Of a DNA stretch of 64,000 nucleotides, positions 28,188 to 36,294 are shown piece after piece. The stretch lies in the NCBI RefSeq assembly GCF_037811135.1, contig NZ_CP149130.1, positions 1,608,501-1,672,500 on the forward strand, written 5' to 3'. Each line of letters begins with the position of its first letter. The stretch's first letter is position 1. The translations under genes were made by a program, and so were the position numbers. The DNA comes from Aeromonas rivipollensis. Its GTDB lineage: Bacteria; Pseudomonadota; Gammaproteobacteria; Enterobacterales; Aeromonadaceae. A model generated the notes under the pieces. It saw only the letters and a program-made list of their open reading frames with translations, was not told the origin of the DNA and did no database searches.

Positions 28188-28207
28188 GCGCCCCACGGGG
28201 CGCTTTT
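28188..28207 (+). terminator. Second hairpin before the CNNM/CBS gene
   Basis: GCGCCCC (28188-28194) and GGGGCGC (28197-28203), then TTTT. It could back up the pst terminator. TAGAAT at 28212-28217 just beyond could be a -10, leaving a GC-rich leader of about 95 bases before the next gene. Confidence 0.55.
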
Positions 28208-28312
28208 CTGCTAGAATATGGCCCCTGTGTGAGTCCCGGATGGAGTCACGGTCCGGTTTCCCGGGCCCAGTTTGCCGTCTTGTGCTAAGGCGGCTGTAGC
28301 AATAGGTTAATC

Positions 28313-29632
28313 ATGAGTTTTGCCGATAGTTTGTTCTTTTTGATGCTGCTGGTCGCCGGCAGCGTGTTCTTCTCGCTTTCCGAGATCTCTCTCGCCGCCT
28401 CCCGCAAGATCAAGTTGCAGGTGATGGCCGACGAGGGCAATCGCCATGCCGAAAAAGTGCTGGCACTGCAGGCCCAGCCGGGTAACTTCTTTACCGTGGT
28501 GCAGATAGGCCTCAACACCGTCGCCATCCTGGGCGGCATCCTGGGCGAATCCGCCCTGAACCCCGCCATCAAGGAGCTTATCTCCGGCTTCTATCAGGGC
28601 CCCTGGCTCTCCCAGATAAGCTCGATCACCTCCTTCGTGTTTGTCACCGGTATGTTCATCCTGATAGCGGACTTGATGCCCAAGCGCTTGGCCATGACGA
28701 TGCCGGAACGGGTTGCGGTGGTGGTGGTGCGTCCCATGCTGCTGTGCGTGACCCTGTTGATGCCGCTGGTGTGGTTCTTCAACGGCCTGGCCAACGCCCT
28801 GTTCCGCCTGCTGCGGGTCTCCATGGTACGCAACGACGAGATCACCTCGGACGACATCTATGCGGTGATGGACGCGGGGGCCGAGGCCGGCGTCATCCAG
28901 CGCGAGGAGCATCAGCTCATCGAGAACGTGTTCGAGCTGCAGTCCCTCGGCGTCACCTCCGCCATGACGGCGCGGGAGAGCCTCATCTACTTCACCCTGC
29001 AGGAGGGGGAGGAGAGCATCAAGGCGAAGATCGCCGAGCACCCCCACAACAAGTTCCTGGTCTGTGACCACAACCTCGACAGCATCAAGGGGTTCGTGGA
29101 CGCCAAGGAGCTGCTGATCCGTGTCATCAGCGGCCAGAGCATCGATCTCAACAGCGGCTCCCTGGTGCAGAACGTCATCATCATTCCCGACACCCTCAAC
29201 CTCTACGAGGCGATGGAGTACTTCAAGAACCACAGGGGCGACTTTGCCGTGGTGATGAACGAGTACGCCCTGGTGGTGGGCATAGTCACCATGAATGACC
29301 TGATGAGCACCGTCATGGGGGAGTGGGCCACCCACGTGGTGGAAGAGCAGATAGTCCAGCGGGACGAGAACTCCTGGCTGGTGGACGGGGTCACCCCCAT
29401 CTCGGACGTGATGCGGGCCTTCGACATCGAGGAGTTCCCGGAGAGCCAGAACTACGAGACCATCGCCGGTTTCATCATGTTCATGCTGCGCAAGATCCCC
29501 AAGCGCACCGACTCGGTGAAATACGCGGGCTACAAGTTCGAAGTGGTCGACATCGACAGCTACAAGATCGACCAGCTGCTGGTCACCCGGGTGGAGCCTG
29601 TGCTGGCCGAGAAACCCGCCCTGGAATCGTGA
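28313..29632 (+). CDS. CNNM/CBS/CorC_HlyC membrane protein (YtfL/PaeA-like)
   Basis: 439 residues. The N-terminal CNNM (DUF21) membrane domain (about 1-190) has the segments LFFLMLLVAGSVFFSLSEISL, FFTVVQIGLNTVAILGG and SSITSFVFVTGMFILIADLMPKRLA. A CBS pair follows (about 215-340, with ITSDDIYAVMDAG before it). The C-terminal CorC_HlyC domain (about 355-430) includes WLVDGVTPISDVMRAFDI. E. coli YtfL (PaeA) exports cadaverine and putrescine, while other members have been linked to Mg2+ or Co2+ efflux. The older label hemolysin is misleading. It probably has its own promoter. Confidence 0.85.
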   Translation: MSFADSLFFLMLLVAGSVFFSLSEISLAASRKIKLQVMADEGNRHAEKVLALQAQPGNFFTVVQIGLNTVAILGGILGESALNPAIKELISGFYQGPWLSQISSITSFVFVTGMFILIADLMPKRLAMTMPERVAVVVVRPMLLCVTLLMPLVWFFNGLANALFRLLRVSMVRNDEITSDDIYAVMDAGAEAGVIQREEHQLIENVFELQSLGVTSAMTARESLIYFTLQEGEESIKAKIAEHPHNKFLVCDHNLDSIKGFVDAKELLIRVISGQSIDLNSGSLVQNVIIIPDTLNLYEAMEYFKNHRGDFAVVMNEYALVVGIVTMNDLMSTVMGEWATHVVEEQIVQRDENSWLVDGVTPISDVMRAFDIEEFPESQNYETIAGFIMFMLRKIPKRTDSVKYAGYKFEVVDIDSYKIDQLLVTRVEPVLAEKPALES

Positions 29633-29657
29633 AAGGAGTTACCAAGGAGTCATGAAG

Positions 29658-30194
29658 ATGCCGTCTTATTCCCGTGCGTTGAGCTGTGTGGCTCTCGCCC
29701 TGGCGCTGGGAGCCTGCAGCCAGAGCGCTCCCCGCAAACCCGCCGCCGTCCCCAAGCCAGTGGCTCCCAAGGCTGCCGTGGTGGCGCCGCAGCCGGACCC
29801 CGATACCGTGGTGCAAAGCGCAGTGGCAGAGCCGAGCCCGGTGTTCGATGAGGAGTACCATGGTCCTGATCAGGGGTCGCTGGAGTCGGTGACCGCCCTG
29901 TTCGCCCGTGGCTACATAGAGTCGGCCATGCGTGAGACCATGCTGGCGGCGGTGCACAGCGATTACCCCTTGCTCGGCATGCGGGACGTGCGCCTGACCG
30001 ACCCTGTGGCCAAGTTCCTCACCTCGGCCCAGGCCCGTACCACGGCCCACGACTATCTCTATGCCGGGGTGCAGCGCAGGCTGGGCCGCCCCCTGAGTCC
30101 GGCCCAGTGGGAGCAGATCTGGCAAGGATTCCCCCAGCAGGGGCGAGTCTCCGACTGGGTCAAGCAGACCAAGCGGGTACTGGCAGGGCGCTGA
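29658..30194 (+). CDS. Putative lipoprotein, function unknown
   Basis: 178 residues. A lipoprotein signal (SRALSCVALALALGAC) ends at a lipobox Cys near residue 20. A proline/alanine-rich linker (about 22-55) precedes a helical domain containing FARGYIESAMRETMLAAV and PAQWEQIWQGFP. The start at 29658 is preferred because AAGGAG lies eight bases away, against two for the ATG at 29652. It follows the CNNM gene by 25 bases and may share its transcript. I recognise no family. Confidence 0.7.
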   Translation: MPSYSRALSCVALALALGACSQSAPRKPAAVPKPVAPKAAVVAPQPDPDTVVQSAVAEPSPVFDEEYHGPDQGSLESVTALFARGYIESAMRETMLAAVHSDYPLLGMRDVRLTDPVAKFLTSAQARTTAHDYLYAGVQRRLGRPLSPAQWEQIWQGFPQQGRVSDWVKQTKRVLAGR

Positions 30195-30220
30195 GTCGTC
30201 AGCCCATCCATGCTTCACAA

Positions 30221-30248
30221 GAGGCCACCCCCAGGGGTGGCCTCTTTT
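30221..30248 (+). terminator. Terminator after the lipoprotein gene
   Basis: GAGGCCACCCC (30221-30231) and GGGGTGGCCTC (30234-30244) form an 11-bp stem, then TTTT. Confidence 0.9.
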
Positions 30249-30375
30249 CGTTCAGGCCCTGGGTGGCAAGGACGAGGGGCCTCCCTTTACCGCTATCATC
30301 CTGAGCTTGCTCAGATTTGTTCCTAGTTCCCGATTGCCTCTCCCTCAGCTTTGCGCCATGATGCACAGGACTTAT

Positions 30376-30407
30376 AGCCGTCTAGATGTTTTGATGGCTT
30401 AATGTTT
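30376..30407 (+). promoter_or_regulatory. MetJ operator array (met boxes)
   Basis: Tandem 8-base units AGCCGTCT, AGATGTTT, TGATGGCT and a weaker TAATGTTT, against the MetJ consensus AGACGTCT (6, 6, 5 and 4 matches). MetJ binds tandem met boxes cooperatively, so several partial matches in perfect 8-base register are meaningful. The array is 50-80 bases before the homocysteine methyltransferase start. Confidence 0.72.
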
Positions 30408-30456
30408 TTTCACACAATAAACACCCGTCATGACGGGGACACGCAGAGAGACAGAG

Positions 30457-31359
30457 ATGGATACAAAGGATTTGTGGGTACTGGATGGCGGCATGGGGCG
30501 TGAGCTGGCACGGCGGGGCGCACCGTTTCGCCAGCCGGAGTGGTCCGCCCTGGCCCTGATGGAGGCACCAGAGACGGTGCGCGAGGTGCATCAGGCCTAT
30601 GTGGCGAGCGGGGCACGGGTCATCACCACCAACAGCTATGCCCTGGTGCCCTTTCATATCGGTGACGAGCGCTTCGCCGCGGATGGCGAGCGGCTTGCAG
30701 CCCTGGCCGGGCAGCTGGCCCGCGACGTGGCCGACGGGCAGGCTGGCGCCGTGCAGGTGGCCGGCTCCCTGCCACCACTGTTTGGCTCCTACCGTGCCGA
30801 CCTGTTCGAGGCGGACAGGGTGAGCGAGCTGGCGACCCCGCTTATCCGGGGCCTCTCACCTCATGTGGATATCTGGCTGGCGGAGACCATGAGCCTGATC
30901 GCCGAGCCGCTGGCCCTCAAGGCCCTGCTGCCAGGCGATGGCAAGCCGTTCTGGGTCTCCTTCACCCTGGAGGACGAGGCGCCGGGGAGCGAACCCAGGC
31001 TGCGCTCCGGTGAGCGGGTGGCCGATGCCGTCACTGCACTGGTGCCGGTCGGGGTGAGCGCCATCCTGTTCAACTGCTGCCAGCCCGAGGTGATTGAAGG
31101 GGCGCTCAAGGTGGCGAGCGCCCGATTGCAGGCCCTGGGTCGTACTGACATCCGCCTCGGCGCTTATGCCAACGCCTTCCCGCCCCAGCCCAAGGAGGCC
31201 ACCGCCAATGACGGGCTGGACGAGATCCGCGCCGATCTGGGGCCGCAGGATTACCTCGGCTGGGCCGAGCGCTGGCGCACCGTCGGGGCCTCCTTCATCG
31301 GCGGCTGCTGCGGCATAGGCCCGGAGCACATCCAGGCCCTGACCAGCCGGCTGCGCTAA
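30457..31359 (+). CDS. mmuM: Homocysteine S-methyltransferase
   Basis: 300 residues of a single TIM-barrel homocysteine-binding domain. The zinc-binding cysteines are visible: FNCC near residue 207 and GGCCG near residue 286. WVLDGGMGRELARRG is the typical first strand and ITTNSYAL the second. The E. coli counterpart MmuM makes methionine from homocysteine and S-methylmethionine or S-adenosylmethionine. It lacks the folate and B12 domains of MetH. The start at 30457 gives the family N-terminus. Met boxes upstream and a transporter nine bases downstream suggest methionine-regulated salvage. Confidence 0.9.
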   Translation: MDTKDLWVLDGGMGRELARRGAPFRQPEWSALALMEAPETVREVHQAYVASGARVITTNSYALVPFHIGDERFAADGERLAALAGQLARDVADGQAGAVQVAGSLPPLFGSYRADLFEADRVSELATPLIRGLSPHVDIWLAETMSLIAEPLALKALLPGDGKPFWVSFTLEDEAPGSEPRLRSGERVADAVTALVPVGVSAILFNCCQPEVIEGALKVASARLQALGRTDIRLGAYANAFPPQPKEATANDGLDEIRADLGPQDYLGWAERWRTVGASFIGGCCGIGPEHIQALTSRLR

Positions 31360-31368
31360 GGAGATCCC

Positions 31369-32769
31369 ATGAAAGAGAGCAAGATAGGCCTCTGGTCCCT
31401 CACCGCCCTGGTATTCAGCTCCATGGTGGGGGCGGGCATCTTCAGCCTGCCCCAGAACATGGCCGAGGTGGCGGGGGCCCGCGCCGTGCTGATCGGCTGG
31501 GGCGTGACCGGGGTGGGCATTCTGGCGCTCGCCGCGAGCTTCCTCTATCTGTCACGGCTAAGACCCGAGCTAGACGGTGGCATCTACAGCTATGCCCGCG
31601 CCGGTTTTGGGGATCTGGTGGGCTTCTTCTCCGCCTGGGGCTATTGGCTCTGCGCCACCATCGGCGTGGTGGGTTATCTGGTGATCGCCTTCGCGGCGCT
31701 GGGCAGCTTCGTCGATACGCCGGAACAGGTGTGGTTCGGTGAGGGCAACACCCTGGCCGCCTTCATCGGCGAGTCCTGCATCCTCTGGGCGGTGCACCTG
31801 CTGGTGGCCCGCGGCGTGCAGCAGGCGGCCCTGTTCAACCTGGTGGCGACCTTGGCCAAGAGCCTGCCGCTGCTGCTGTTCATCCTGTTCGCCTGCTACT
31901 GGTTCGATCCTGTCACCTTCGCGGCCGATCAGGGGGGCAGCACCCTGGCGGTGCCGGTCTCCGAGCAGGTGCGCAACACCATGCTGATCACCCTCTGGGT
32001 CTTCACCGGCATCGAGGGGGCGGCGGTGCTCTCGGCCCGGGCGAGAAACAAGCGGGACGTGGGCACGGCCACAGTGCTGGGGGTGGTGCTGGCACTGCTG
32101 CTCTATGTGCTCATCTCTGTGCTGGCGCTCGGGATATTAAGTCGCCCCGAGCTCGCGGCCCTGCCCAACCCCTCCATGGCTGGGCTGATGGCCCAGATGA
32201 CGGGCTCCTGGGGCAAGGTGCTGATAAGCGTCGGTCTCATCGTCTCGGTGCTCGCCTCCTACGTGAGCTGGACCCTGTTCTCGGCCGAGGTGCCCTTCAG
32301 CGCGGCGCGCCACGGCGCCTTCCCGGCCATCTTCCGGCGCCAGAACCGCAATGGCACTCCCATAGCCTCGCTCTGGCTCACCAGCCTGACGGTGCAGGGC
32401 TGCCTGCTGCTGGTGTGGCTGCTCGGCAAGGGGTACACCAACCTGCTGCTCATCTCCACCTCCATGATACTGGTGCCCTACCTGCTGATCGGCCTCTTCC
32501 TGCTCAAGCTTTCCTTGAGCGGGCAGGGCAATGGTCGGGTGCGGGCGGTGGCCTTGGTGTCGAGCGGTTACGGTCTCTGGCTGCTCTATGCCGCCGGGGT
32601 GGAGTACCTGCTGCTCTCCTTGCTTCTCTACGGGCCGGGTCTGCTGCTGTTTCTCTACAGCCGCCGCCAGCTCGGGGCGGATCAGCGGCTCAGCGGGCGT
32701 GAGCGGCTGCTGGCCGGGGTGACGCTGCTGAGCCTGATCCCCGCCATCTGGTTTTTTGCCCATGTCTGA
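31369..32769 (+). CDS. APC-superfamily basic amino acid/polyamine antiporter-like transporter
   Basis: 466 residues with about 12 membrane helices. The N-terminus (TALVFSSMVGAGIFSLPQNMAEVAG) is the substrate-binding APC motif of the APA branch (ArcD, LysP-like antiporters), followed by LDGGIYSYARAGFG and the helix 6 segment ITLWVFTGIEGAAVLSARARNKRDVG. By sequence it would exchange arginine, ornithine or lysine. Yet it starts nine bases after mmuM behind met boxes, where E. coli has the S-methylmethionine permease mmuP, so methionine-related substrates are possible (inference). AAGGAG precedes the start. Confidence 0.83.
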   Translation: MKESKIGLWSLTALVFSSMVGAGIFSLPQNMAEVAGARAVLIGWGVTGVGILALAASFLYLSRLRPELDGGIYSYARAGFGDLVGFFSAWGYWLCATIGVVGYLVIAFAALGSFVDTPEQVWFGEGNTLAAFIGESCILWAVHLLVARGVQQAALFNLVATLAKSLPLLLFILFACYWFDPVTFAADQGGSTLAVPVSEQVRNTMLITLWVFTGIEGAAVLSARARNKRDVGTATVLGVVLALLLYVLISVLALGILSRPELAALPNPSMAGLMAQMTGSWGKVLISVGLIVSVLASYVSWTLFSAEVPFSAARHGAFPAIFRRQNRNGTPIASLWLTSLTVQGCLLLVWLLGKGYTNLLLISTSMILVPYLLIGLFLLKLSLSGQGNGRVRAVALVSSGYGLWLLYAAGVEYLLLSLLLYGPGLLLFLYSRRQLGADQRLSGRERLLAGVTLLSLIPAIWFFAHV

Positions 32770-32790
32770 GCGACCCGATGACCCAATGCA

Positions 32791-32815
32791 AGAGAGCGCC
32801 CTGGTGGCGCTCTCT
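32791..32815 (+). terminator. Terminator of the mmuM-transporter operon
   Basis: AGAGAGCGCC (32791-32800) and GGCGCTCTCT (32806-32815), loop CTGGT, followed by ATTTT. Confidence 0.88.
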
Positions 32816-32840
32816 ATTTTGGTGGCGGGTGGCGCGCGAC

Positions 32841-33716
32841 TCAGGCGCCCCCCGGGCCCGCCGGTTTGCCAAACAGCACCTTGAGCTTCTCTGACCAGGG
32901 CAGGCCGCGGGCGTCCTGCACCATGTCGCGCCACTCGTGGAAGGTGAGGGTGAGGGGATTGAAGCTGTGGATTGGCTTGGTGATGCCGAAGCGGCAGGGC
33001 TCGCTCAAGTCTTCTTCCACGAAGGTGCCAAACAGCCTGTCCCAGATAATGAGCACCCCGGCGAAGTTGCGATCTATGTATTTGGGGTTGCTGGCGTGGT
33101 GCACCCTGTGGTGGGAGGGGGTGTTGAAGATCCACTCCAGCCGGCCCAGCTTGCCCACCACCTGGGTGTGGACGAAGAACTGAAAGCCCAGGCTCAGCAG
33201 CACTGTGGCAACCACCGCCTCGGGTGGGAAGCCGATGAGGATCATGGGGATCCAGAACAGCCACATGCCGGAGACAGGGTACATCAGGCTCTGGCGAAAG
33301 GCGGTGGAGAGATTGAGCCGCTCCGAGCTGTGGTGCACCACGTGGGAGGCCCAGAGCCAGCGCACATGGTGGCTGGCAAAGTGGAACAGCCAGTAGCAGA
33401 GATCCTGCAGCAGGAACAGCAGCAAGATGCTCCAGAGGTTCAGCTCTATGTCGAACAGTCGCCAGCCCCACAGACCCTCATAGAGGTAGGCGATGGCGAT
33501 GGCCGCCAGGGCATCGCCCCCCTGGTGCATCAATGCCAGGGCGGCGTTGGCGAGCAGGTCCCGCCACTGGTAGGTGGCGGTGGGAAAGGCTGCCCCGTGT
33601 TTGCGCAGATAGAGCATCTCCCAGCCGACGAAGGCCAGAAAGAGGGGGGAGAGGTAGAGCAGCAGCAGTTGCACATCCATGTGAGGCATCCGGTTGGACC
33701 AGTTGAGTTCCAGCAT
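32841..33716 (-). CDS. Sterol desaturase/fatty acid hydroxylase family protein
   Basis: 291 residues from the ATG at 33716; nearer starts (MPHMDVQL) are possible and no ribosome site is decisive. Four or so membrane helices surround the histidine clusters that bind a di-iron centre: HFASHH, HVVHHSS and HHRVHH, plus a distal FHEWRD. Such enzymes hydroxylate or desaturate lipids at the inner membrane, but bacterial members act on varied and mostly unknown substrates. It is a lone minus-strand gene, with no lipid-synthesis neighbours. Confidence 0.83.
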   Translation of the reverse strand: MLELNWSNRMPHMDVQLLLLYLSPLFLAFVGWEMLYLRKHGAAFPTATYQWRDLLANAALALMHQGGDALAAIAIAYLYEGLWGWRLFDIELNLWSILLLFLLQDLCYWLFHFASHHVRWLWASHVVHHSSERLNLSTAFRQSLMYPVSGMWLFWIPMILIGFPPEAVVATVLLSLGFQFFVHTQVVGKLGRLEWIFNTPSHHRVHHASNPKYIDRNFAGVLIIWDRLFGTFVEEDLSEPCRFGITKPIHSFNPLTLTFHEWRDMVQDARGLPWSEKLKVLFGKPAGPGGA

Positions 33717-33936
33717 ACCGAATGGATTTAAAAATTCATTAACATTTGATGACCCAGCTGTGCCTGCCGCTACCGGGAGCGAGTTCCAATGGCTTGTTTT
33801 TGCTGACAAAGCCTGGCCGTTGGCGAGAAGTCCCGGATGAGTCAGCTCTGGGCGGCACCCCTCGTCCGGTGGGGCCTCGCATACACTGGGAGAATAAGGT
33901 TGCCAGGGGCGGCAGGTGTCGCCAGTGGAGGGGAGA

Positions 33937-34299
33937 ATGAGAGCGGTTCATCTGTATGTCATGTTCGGCCTGCTGAGCGCGAGTGCGCAGGCCAATGACA
34001 GCTTCAACAGCGAGCTGAGCCATTTCGCCGGGGGCGCTGCCATGGGGGCAGGCTTCACGGCAGTGGCCGATCACTACGGCTATAGGGAGCACAGAGGCTG
34101 GATAGGGTTCGGGATCTCCACCGGGATCGGGGTGGTGGGGGAGCTGGCGTCGAGAAATGGCGACTTCTCTGCCCTGGACGCGGGTGTGAATGCGCTGGGG
34201 GCGGCGCTTGGTGCCTTTGCCACCGATCGCTGGATCCTGGTCCCCTTAGTGTTGCCCGAACAACACTACGCCGGGCTGATGACAGGTTATCGCTTCTGA
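33937..34299 (+). CDS. Small exported YfiM-like protein
   Basis: 120 residues. A signal peptide (MRAVHLYVMFGLLSASAQA) is followed by a mature part with glycine- and alanine-rich amphipathic segments: SHFAGGAAMGAGFTAVADHYGY, then GWIGFGISTGIGVVGELASRNGD and DAGVNALGAALGAFATDRW. The pattern H-F-x-x-x-A ... A-x-G-x-x-K/E-L ... D-x-x-x-N-x-x-G-A resembles YfiM-type small envelope proteins. Function unknown. The ATG at 33937 follows GGAGGGGAGA directly. It is a single gene with its own terminator. Confidence 0.65.
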   Translation: MRAVHLYVMFGLLSASAQANDSFNSELSHFAGGAAMGAGFTAVADHYGYREHRGWIGFGISTGIGVVGELASRNGDFSALDAGVNALGAALGAFATDRWILVPLVLPEQHYAGLMTGYRF

Positions 34300-34319
34300 G
34301 GCGTACCCATCAGCCTCAA

Positions 34320-34350
34320 CAACAGAGGGAGCCCTGGGCTCCCTCTGTTG
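34320..34350. terminator. Terminator between the YfiM-like gene and the amino acid ABC operon
   Basis: CAACAGAGGGAGC (34320-34332) and GCTCCCTCTGTTG (34338-34350), a 13-bp perfect stem between convergent genes. Confidence 0.85.
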
Positions 34351-34406
34351 TATCTCTTTCCCTTGCAGCACCTGACGCAGGCGCTATGGGTTGTCGAAGC
34401 CTGTTG

Positions 34407-35150
34407 TCACAGCACCTGACTCAGGAACTGGCGCAGGCGCGGTGAGGGGGGGTTGTCGAAGAAGTCGGTGGGCTTCTCATCCACCAGCAGCTCGCCGCTC
34501 TCCATAAACAGCACCCTGTCCGCCACTTCCCGGGCAAAGCCCATCTCGTGGGTCACCACCACCATGGTCATGCCTTCCCGGGCCAGGCCCTTCATGACGT
34601 CCAGCACCTCACCCACCATCTCGGGGTCCAGGGCGCTGGTGGGCTCGTCAAACAGCATGATGCGCGGCTGCATGGCGAGCGCCCGGGCGATGGCCACCCG
34701 CTGCTGCTGGCCGCCGGAGAGCTGGGAAGGGTAGCTCTGGGCCTTGTTGGAGAGCCCCACTTTCAGCAGCAGGGCCTTGGCTCTGTCCTCGGCATCCTTG
34801 CGGGACAACCCACGCACCTTCTGGGGGGCGAGGCTGATGTTGTCCAGCACGTTCAAGTGGGGGAAGAGGTTGAAGGACTGGAACACCATGCCCACCTCTT
34901 CCCGCAGCTTGTTGACGTCACCCGGCTCGGTCAGGCTGATGCCATCGACCTCGATATGGCCATCGTTGATGGTCTCGAGCTGGTTGAGGGTGCGCAGGAA
35001 GGTGGATTTGCCAGAGCCGCTCGGGCCTACTATCACCACCACTTCCCCTTCGGCCACCTGGGTACTGACGTTCTTGAGGGCGTGCACCTCGGTGCCGTAA
35101 AACTTCTCGACCCCGGTCGCCTTGATGATGGGATCAGTTGCTGCGCGCAT
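34407..35150 (-). CDS. Polar amino acid ABC transporter ATP-binding protein (GlnQ/GltL type)
   Basis: 247 residues. Walker [12 protein letters not shown]-loop [17 protein letters not shown], signature [15 protein letters not shown], Walker [21 protein letters not shown] and the H-loop [13 protein letters not shown] place it in the polar amino acid family. The start codon at 35150 follows GGAGGTGAAAT, a ribosome site encoded in a copy of the permease tail. Third gene of a binding protein-permease-ATPase operon; glutamate, glutamine or aspartate is the likely cargo. Confidence 0.92.
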   Translation of the reverse strand: MRAATDPIIKATGVEKFYGTEVHALKNVSTQVAEGEVVVIVGPSGSGKSTFLRTLNQLETINDGHIEVDGISLTEPGDVNKLREEVGMVFQSFNLFPHLNVLDNISLAPQKVRGLSRKDAEDRAKALLLKVGLSNKAQSYPSQLSGGQQQRVAIARALAMQPRIMLFDEPTSALDPEMVGEVLDVMKGLAREGMTMVVVTHEMGFAREVADRVLFMESGELLVDEKPTDFFDNPPSPRLRQFLSQVL

Positions 35151-35286
35151 ATTTCACCTCCAGACGACGTACCGGGAAGGCGCGGGGCGTGCCGGTGATG
35201 GCTGCACTTCTCGACTCCTGTTGAGCCTTGATAACGGGATCAGTTGCTGCGCGCATATTTCACCTCCAGACGACGCACCAGGAAGG
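35120..35286 (-). repeat. Tandem duplication of the permease/ATPase junction
   Basis: About 57 bases at 35120-35176 recur at 35226-35282, offset 106 bases. Each holds the end of a permease-like frame, the ribosome site GGAGGTGA and an ATG...TGA overlap. In the [22 protein letters not shown] core only about three bases differ. One copy ends the true permease gene, the other starts the true ATPase gene. Confidence 0.93.
35134..35256 (-). CDS. 40-codon chimeric mini-ORF between permease and ATPase
   Basis: The frame starts like the ATPase ([11 protein letters not shown]) and ends like the permease (ITGT, then [14 protein letters not shown]). Its ATG sits 17 bases inside the permease end and its TGA the same distance inside the ATPase start, so both overlaps copy one original junction. 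GGAGGTGA precedes both its own start and the ATPase start. It is the expected product of a 106-base tandem duplication and is probably translated as a relay between the two genes. No function of the peptide is known. Confidence 0.55.
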   Translation of the reverse strand: MRAATDPVIKAQQESRSAAITGTPRAFPVRRLEVKYARSN

Positions 35287-36226
35287 AGAGGGTGCCGGTG
35301 AGCACCAGGTAGAGCAGGGCCACGGTGAACCACACCTCGAACGGGCTGAAGGTGGAGCTGACCACCTCGCGTCCGGCCTTGGTGAGATCCGTGATGGAGA
35401 TGACCGAGACCAGGGAGGAGTCCTTGATGAGGTTGATGAACTGGCCCGCCAGGGGTGGCAAAACCCGCTTGAACGCCTGGGGCAGGATCACGTAGCGCAT
35501 GGTCTGGGCTGAGGTGAGCCCCAAGCTGCGGCCCGCCTCCATCTGCCCCTTGTGGATGGAGCTGATGCCGGCGCGCACGATTTCGGCCACATAGGCGCCG
35601 GTGAAGACGGCCAGCGCTGCCACCCCCGCGGTGAATCTGTCGAGGTTGAGCACTGTGCCGATAAAGAAATAGACGATGAAGATCTGCACCAGCAGCGGGG
35701 TGCCGCGAATGAGCTCCACATAGGTGACCGCCAGGTTGCGCAGAGCGGGATTGGGGGAGAGGCGGGCGAGGCCGGCCAGGGTACCCAGCAGTATGGCGAA
35801 GACGCCCGCGACCAGGGAAAGCTTGACCGTGACCCAGACGCCCCAGGCGATGGGGCCGGCGGTCCAGCTCAGTTGCACATCCAGGGTGTCGCCGAGGAAG
35901 ACGGTATCCCCTTCGGCAACCTGGGAGCCTGTGCTGGCGATGGCCTGGCGACGGTTGGGGTCGAGATCGTCTTGCAGGAAGAGCTGCCCCTTCTCCGCGG
36001 CAGTGGTGCCGGCCACGACAGTGCCGTCAAATTCTGCGTACTGTTTCTGTTCGGCCTGGTAGGCGATGTACTGGGGAATGCGCTCCCAGCGCCAGGTGTA
36101 ATCTACCGCCTGCACGGCCTTGTAGATGCCAAAGATGGCGGCCAGCAGCATCAGCAGGAAGACGCCGTGCCAGAGCAGCAGGTTGGGCTGTTTTTCCATC
36201 TGTCTTGTGATTTTGGGGTTGATCAC
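35240..36226 (-). CDS. Polar amino acid ABC transporter permease
   Basis: 328 residues from a GTG at 36226 that follows GAGAGG by eight bases. A first membrane helix (about 17-37) is followed by a roughly 90-residue extracytoplasmic insert. The permease domain begins around 125 (GVWVTVKLSLVAGVFAILLGTLAGLARLS) with the HisM-family loop EAGRSLGLTSAQTMRYVILPQAFKR (contact with the ATPase). The long N-terminal insert is seen in GltK/J-like permeases. A single permease is present, so it may act as a homodimer. Confidence 0.9.
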   Translation of the reverse strand: MINPKITRQMEKQPNLLLWHGVFLLMLLAAIFGIYKAVQAVDYTWRWERIPQYIAYQAEQKQYAEFDGTVVAGTTAAEKGQLFLQDDLDPNRRQAIASTGSQVAEGDTVFLGDTLDVQLSWTAGPIAWGVWVTVKLSLVAGVFAILLGTLAGLARLSPNPALRNLAVTYVELIRGTPLLVQIFIVYFFIGTVLNLDRFTAGVAALAVFTGAYVAEIVRAGISSIHKGQMEAGRSLGLTSAQTMRYVILPQAFKRVLPPLAGQFINLIKDSSLVSVISITDLTKAGREVVSSTFSPFEVWFTVALLYLVLTGTLSFLVRRLEVKYARSN

Positions 36227-36294
36227 TGTCACAACCTCTCTTGTCGTTATTGTGTGGGTCTGCGTGAAGGGGCGGCGAACCGCCCCTTGAGAGG

